A DNA stretch of 9,940 bases. Source: Chloroflexota bacterium (GTDB lineage: Bacteria; Chloroflexota; Chloroflexia; Thermomicrobiales; UBA6265). Each line of letters begins with the position of its first letter. Position 1 is the stretch's first letter. A program made the translations under genes and the position numbers. Shown here piece by piece: positions 6,211 through 9,940 of the stretch. The notes below the pieces were generated by a model. The model saw only the letters and a list, made by a program, of their open reading frames with translations, ran no database searches and was not told the origin of the DNA. The DNA is taken from assembly GCA_023392645.1 (NCBI GenBank), contig JAEVYR010000387.1, positions 1 to 9,940 on the forward strand, read 5' to 3'.

Positions 6211-7467
6211 ATGACCGCACGCACCGACTGGTTCGTACACGATCGCTTCGGGTTGTTCATCCACTTCGGCATCTACTCGGCCGGCGCACGGCACGAGTGG
6301 CTGAAGAAGCGAGAAACATTCACCACCGAGGGCTACCAGAAGTATTTCGATCACTTCGATCCGGATCTGTACGATCCAAGGGATTGGGCGCGACAGGCGA
6401 AGGCGGCGGGCATGAAGTACGCCGTCATCACCACCAAGCACCACGATGGTTTCTGCCTGTTCGACACCGAGCTGACCGACTACAACGTGACCGAGACGCC
6501 CTACGGCAAGGACCTCATCGGTCCATTCGTCGAGGCGTTCCGCGCCGAGGGGCTCAAGGTCGGCTTCTACCACTCGGTGATCGACTGGCACCACGAGGAC
6601 TACACGCGCGACCCGGTGCACCCGCAGTCGGACGACGACGCCTTCTGGGAGGGGCGGGAACGGGACATCGCGAGGTACCGCGAGTACCTCCACGGGCAGG
6701 TGCGAGAGCTGCTCACGAACTACGGCAAGATCGACATCATGTGGTTCGACTTCACGCCGGCGACCAAGACGAAGGAGGATTGGGACTCGGAAGCGCTGGA
6801 GAAGCTCGTGCGCGGCTTGCAGCCGGACATCATCCTCAACGATCGGATCGGCTATCCCGAGAGCGCCGATTTCGTGACGCCGGAGCAGTACCAACCGGCC
6901 GAGTGGCCGACCCGCGACGGCAAGCGTGTCGTCTGGGAAGCGTGCCAGACGCTGAATGGCAGCTGGGGCTATCACCGCGACAACCTCGACTGGAAGTCGC
7001 CGGAGATGCTCGTCCAGATGCTGGTCGACTCGGTCTCCATCGGCGGCAACGTGCTGCTCAACGTCGGTCCGACCGGCCGGGGTGAGTTCGATCCGCGCGC
7101 GGAAGCGACGCTGGCCGAGATCGGCGAGTGGATGCGGGTGAATGGTCGCGCGATCTACGGTGCGACCGCCGCCGATGGCTTTGAGGCGCCAGTCGACTGC
7201 CGCTACACCAGGCGCGGCGATCGGTTGTACCTGCACGTCTTTTCCTGGCCAATGCGGCACGTGCACCTGCCCGGAATGGCCGGCAAGGTCGAGTATGCGC
7301 AACTGCTTCATGATGCGTCGGAGGTTTTCGTCACCGATTCTGACCCGCACGCGCAGGCGCAAAATACGGCGATGCCGGGCTTCGAGGGAGTGGCCACCAT
7401 CGAGTTGCCGATTCAGCGCCCGGACGTGCTGGTGCCGGTCGTGGAGCTGTTCCTGAAGGACGCGTAA
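6211..7467 (+). CDS. Alpha-L-fucosidase, glycoside hydrolase family 29
   Basis: 418 residues. GH29 enzymes remove terminal alpha-L-fucose with retention, using an Asp nucleophile on a (beta/alpha)8 barrel. Visible landmarks: WFVHDRFGLFIHFGIYS near the N-terminus (H18-F19-G20), KYAVITTKHHDGFCLFDT (69-86) with the fucose-binding His pair, GFYHSVIDW (118-126), IDIMWFDF with the likely nucleophile D180, and VVWEACQTLNGSWGY (240-254), where E243 is a possible acid/base. GNVLLNVGPTGRGEF (279-293) is also typical of the family. A beta-sandwich-like C-terminal domain begins at about 320. No signal peptide is present, so it probably acts in the cytoplasm on imported fucosylated oligosaccharides. ATG 6211 has AGGAG (6196-6200) ten bases upstream. 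It may be cotranscribed with the preceding thioredoxin-like gene. The exact substrate is not deducible. Confidence 0.93.
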   Translation: MTARTDWFVHDRFGLFIHFGIYSAGARHEWLKKRETFTTEGYQKYFDHFDPDLYDPRDWARQAKAAGMKYAVITTKHHDGFCLFDTELTDYNVTETPYGKDLIGPFVEAFRAEGLKVGFYHSVIDWHHEDYTRDPVHPQSDDDAFWEGRERDIARYREYLHGQVRELLTNYGKIDIMWFDFTPATKTKEDWDSEALEKLVRGLQPDIILNDRIGYPESADFVTPEQYQPAEWPTRDGKRVVWEACQTLNGSWGYHRDNLDWKSPEMLVQMLVDSVSIGGNVLLNVGPTGRGEFDPRAEATLAEIGEWMRVNGRAIYGATAADGFEAPVDCRYTRRGDRLYLHVFSWPMRHVHLPGMAGKVEYAQLLHDASEVFVTDSDPHAQAQNTAMPGFEGVATIELPIQRPDVLVPVVELFLKDA

Positions 7468-7479
7468 ACCGCGAAACAG

Positions 7480-7507
7480 CGTAGAGCCGGTCCTGCCCGG
7501 CTCTACG
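7480..7507. terminator. Shared hairpin between convergent genes
   Basis: An 11-bp perfect stem (7480-7490 with 7497-7507) with a 6-base loop lies 13 bases after the fucosidase stop and contains the TAG stop of the minus-strand DUF2298 gene (7503-7505). Short T-rich runs follow on both strands (GTGTTTCC on plus, CTGTTTCG on minus), so it can act as a two-way terminator. Confidence 0.7.
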
Positions 7508-9761
7508 GTGTTTCCACTCGTCGCAGAATGCGGACGCCGTCTTCGCTGAAAACCTCGGTCCAGCCGTCGCCGGGGAAGTCGGGCGAGGTCGCGTTCGGGA
7601 AGGGACCCGGCGCGCAGGTCGTCGACGGTTCGACGCCTGGGACGCCCTGCGTCTCGGGTCGGCCGAGGTAAATCAGCGACACCTCGTAGCGATCGAGCAG
7701 CTCGGCGGCCGGCTCGTCGAACAGCGCGTTGATGTCGGTCGTTCTCGCGGTCAGCGTTTCCATGATGTCCGGGTCGGCGAGGTGCCACTGGCGCTCGTGA
7801 TTATCCCAGCCGAGGATCGTCGGAACGCCGCTGGCTGCGGCCGGTAACCCGATCGGCGCGCGGTAGGCGCACCCGCCGGCCGCCAGCATCACGTCGCCCG
7901 CATCGGCGTTGTCCCAGAGCCATTCCAGCGCATCCCGGGTGGCCGGGTCGGCGACAGCGCTGTCGTCGAGCCACGCCAGCGCGTCCATGCCTTCCCAGTC
8001 GAGATCGGGATTCTTCACCTGCGGCCACTGGCTCGCGGCTACCACGGGGTAGGTGAGGCCGAACAGCACGATCGCCACGCCGGCAATGGCCACCACGGCC
8101 TGACCCGGCCGCCAGGCGCGGGCCCGCTGCCAGAGCGCGACCAGTCCCAGCGCCGTCGCCACGCCGGAGAGCAGCCAGATCTGGATGTAGAGCTTGAAGA
8201 TCGTGTTCATGCGGTTGCCGAAGGCATCGAGCAGGAAGAAGAACTCCGGCACGATCGTCAGCGCGAACGCAAGCGTGGCGAGCCCGACCGCGAGCAGCTC
8301 GAGCGTGACGTTGGTCGCGCGCAGCATCACGACGATACCCGCGAGCATCGGCACCCCGGCGAGAATCAGCACCGGCGCCGGCAGGATCACGCCGAGCACG
8401 ACGAGCGCGACGCCGGTGATCAGCGCGAGGCGAGCGATGAAGGGGTCGCCGTCACGGTCGCGGCGTCCGATCAACTCGACGAGGATGACGGCGACCAGCA
8501 CGGGATAGAAAAAGCCAAAAATGCCGAAATAGTCGGCAGCCGTCGTGCGCTCGCCGGTCCAGGCACCGATCGAGGCGAGCAGGTCGCCGATCACTGGGAT
8601 GTCGCTCACGCGCTCGGCGTATTCGCTGTCGCCGATCCGTACCGGCGCATCGAACGCGATCAGGAACGGCAGCCACGCCAGCAGACCCGCGACGAGGGCG
8701 ATCGCGATCCCGGCGACGCGTTGGCCGAGATCGGGAAAGCCGGGCGACACGAGGATGCCGAGCGCGACGACGAGGAACCAGGTCGGGAAATCCCACGAGT
8801 TGATCGCGTACAGCGCGGCGGTGGCGACGCCAGCCAGCAGCAGCCGCGGGAACCGGGCGCGCCATGAGGTGTCGACGGGCAGGGTGATGAACATCCAGCC
8901 GAGTCCGAGCGCGGCAATGGCGAACGGCATCGCCATGACGTGCGGGTGCATGTCGGCGAAGAGAAACGAAAACGCGGGGAACTCGCTGATCGCGAATTCG
9001 CTGCTGGAAACCGGGATGATGCGCGTGGCATTCCACATCACGCCATCGAAGGGCCACAGCTTCCACTGGGCGCCGGGATCCTGCACGATCCGCCAGGCGG
9101 CCCACGGGTTGCCGATGCCGACCACCAGCACCACGCCGAGCAGGCCGCCGACCCGGGCGGCCGTCATCGAGACGAAGCGGGACAGGATATTCGCCACCGT
9201 CCCGAGCACCGCGACGATCGTCATCGCCAGCGTCGAGACGAGCGCGAGGTTGTAGGTAATCGCTGGGGTGGTGCCGATCATTTTGCCGATCGCGGCCCAG
9301 GTGGCGTAGCCGAGGTAGTAGTAGTTGATCGGCTCGCCGGCCAGCCACGCGTCGGTCGGTGGCATCGATGTCGCCCGCATCGACGAGGCGAGCATCATCA
9401 GATCCATCGGTTTTTCCTGGTCGATGGTGTTCGGTCCGCCGACCGCGGAGATATACCCGCGCAACCAGACGAAGAGGACGAACAGGACCAGGTAGCCGCC
9501 TTCGGCGACGGCCAAATGCTTCAGGCCGTCGCGCGTGATCGCGCCCGTACGCATCCCGACGGCCCAGCAGGCGATCGCGATCAGTCCGAGACCGGTCCAG
9601 AGCGCCGCGGGGCTGAAGGGCACGAAGCCATCCCCGAGACTGGCGAGAAACCAGACCGGCCAGACCAGCGCAAGCAAACCGAGCGGGCGGATCAGGCTCG
9701 CGCCACGATCGGTGACGTGGCGGAACGCGAGCATGACCAGCGGCGCGAACGCCAGCGCCAC
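7503..9761 (-). CDS. DUF2298 'YYY' multi-pass membrane protein, N-terminus probably truncated
   Basis: 752 residues from GTG 9761. It is a polytopic membrane protein with more than ten hydrophobic segments up to about residue 570, then a soluble tail of about 150 residues ending YEVSLIYLGRPE ... WTEVFSEDGVRILRRVE. The signature DAWLAGEPINYYYLGYATW carries the tyrosine triplet (147-149) that names the Chlor_Arch_YYY group. NSWDFPTWFLV and FADMHPHVMAMPF are further family motifs. The architecture resembles GT-C-type glycosyltransferases, so a role in polyprenyl-linked sugar transfer at the cell surface is possible but unproven. No ribosome binding site precedes GTG 9761. The protein begins inside what is usually the first helix (ALAFAPLVMLAFRHVTDRG). 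The frame stays open to the right edge, but the sequence there (for example RVDHYRLGQELGQHLPRVG) does not look membrane-like. The true 5' end is therefore probably missing. Confidence 0.88.
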   Translation of the reverse strand: MALAFAPLVMLAFRHVTDRGASLIRPLGLLALVWPVWFLASLGDGFVPFSPAALWTGLGLIAIACWAVGMRTGAITRDGLKHLAVAEGGYLVLFVLFVWLRGYISAVGGPNTIDQEKPMDLMMLASSMRATSMPPTDAWLAGEPINYYYLGYATWAAIGKMIGTTPAITYNLALVSTLAMTIVAVLGTVANILSRFVSMTAARVGGLLGVVLVVGIGNPWAAWRIVQDPGAQWKLWPFDGVMWNATRIIPVSSSEFAISEFPAFSFLFADMHPHVMAMPFAIAALGLGWMFITLPVDTSWRARFPRLLLAGVATAALYAINSWDFPTWFLVVALGILVSPGFPDLGQRVAGIAIALVAGLLAWLPFLIAFDAPVRIGDSEYAERVSDIPVIGDLLASIGAWTGERTTAADYFGIFGFFYPVLVAVILVELIGRRDRDGDPFIARLALITGVALVVLGVILPAPVLILAGVPMLAGIVVMLRATNVTLELLAVGLATLAFALTIVPEFFFLLDAFGNRMNTIFKLYIQIWLLSGVATALGLVALWQRARAWRPGQAVVAIAGVAIVLFGLTYPVVAASQWPQVKNPDLDWEGMDALAWLDDSAVADPATRDALEWLWDNADAGDVMLAAGGCAYRAPIGLPAAASGVPTILGWDNHERQWHLADPDIMETLTARTTDINALFDEPAAELLDRYEVSLIYLGRPETQGVPGVEPSTTCAPGPFPNATSPDFPGDGWTEVFSEDGVRILRRVETP

Positions 9762-9770
9762 GGCAAGGCC

Positions 9771-9893
9771 GGGGATCCGCTCTATCTCGTGTTCTCGCCC
9801 GCGGCGCCCGACGCGCGGCAGGTGCTGCCCGAGCTCTTGACCGAGGCGATAGTGATCGACGCGTTCGGGCGCGGCCGAGGAGAAACGAGATGA
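9771..9893 (+). pseudogene. 3' end of an unrelated gene, broken at its left side
   Basis: Forty codons ending at TGA 9891-9893 read DPLYLVFSPAAPDARQVLPE..., ending IDAFGRGRGETR, with the codon bias and composition of a real protein. No ribosome binding site and start codon exist for it to the left, because the opposite strand there codes for the DUF2298 protein. Its stop overlaps the next start as ATGA, showing that it was the upstream member of an operon. I do not recognise the family. It seems to be a fragment left by a breakpoint at about 9761-9775, or the edge of a misjoined sequence. Confidence 0.5.
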
Positions 9894-9940
9894 GGTCCAC
9901 GATCCGCTTCGCGCTTTCGCTCTGCACCGCAGGCCTCTGC
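9890..9940 (+). CDS. N-terminus of an exported protein (partial, runs off the right edge)
   Basis: ATG 9890 follows GAGGAG (9877-9882) at seven bases and overlaps the preceding stop as ATGA, so translation is probably coupled. The 17 visible residues, MRSTIRFALSLCTAGLC, have a basic start followed by a hydrophobic run, as in a signal peptide. The Cys at 17 could be a lipobox cysteine, though Leu just before it is unusual for that. The mature protein is not visible. Confidence 0.6.
   Translation, partial: MRSTIRFALSLCTAGLC

Noticed and set aside
8452..9927. Long minus-strand frame over the DUF2298 gene
   Set aside because: It is an Arg-rich out-of-frame shadow of the membrane protein, without hydrophobic segments or motifs.
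1..9940. CRISPR arrays, tRNA or rRNA genes, insertion sequences
   Set aside because: I saw no regularly spaced repeats, tRNA-like arms, rRNA signatures, transposase motifs or terminal inverted repeats with target duplications.

Overview
The window is GC-rich bacterial DNA, most likely from the Chloroflexota (Thermomicrobia/Sphaerobacter-like). The main clue is the large 'YYY' membrane protein of the DUF2298 family at 7503-9761, a family I know chiefly from Chloroflexota and some archaea. GTG and TTG starts and ordinary use of TGA, TAA and TAG as stops fit this. The taxonomic call is an inference from gene content.

Left part (1-2313). A minus-strand cluster encodes an excisionase-type helix-turn-helix protein (901-1224), a PIN-domain nuclease (469-882) and, overlapping it by 11 bases, a zinc-ribbon protein with one membrane helix that runs off the left edge (1-479). 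The first two look like a VapBC-type antitoxin/toxin pair. Divergent from it is a complete metallo-beta-lactamase-fold hydrolase (1357-2313). The shared intergenic region holds an inverted repeat flanked by direct repeats, a likely operator.

Middle (2314-4680). About 430 bases without a gene contain several inverted repeats. They are followed by a minus-strand RNHCP-domain zinc protein (2748-3245). Its 470-base upstream region carries a good minus-strand promoter and a 22-codon reading frame with a strong ribosome binding site. Divergent from this is ribonuclease Z (3718-4680), the tRNA 3'-end maturase, with all its metal ligands.

Right-centre (4681-7467). A well-formed promoter at 4796-4824 leads to the most interesting locus. 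This is a thioredoxin-like reading frame of 421 codons (4886-6148) with one in-frame TGA at codon 70, placed where a redox Cys is expected in a protein that otherwise has no cysteine. A hairpin at a distance suitable for a bacterial SECIS follows the TGA. It is a candidate new selenoprotein; a nonsense mutation or sequencing error is the alternative. A cytoplasmic GH29 alpha-L-fucosidase (6211-7467) follows on the same strand.

Right end (7468-9940). A strong hairpin shared by two convergent genes separates the fucosidase from the DUF2298 protein. The start of that protein looks cut off near 9761-9775. Exactly there, on the other strand, the 3' end of an unrelated gene begins (9771-9893), coupled by ATGA to a gene for an exported protein (9890 onward). 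This looks like a rearrangement breakpoint or an assembly or cloning chimera.
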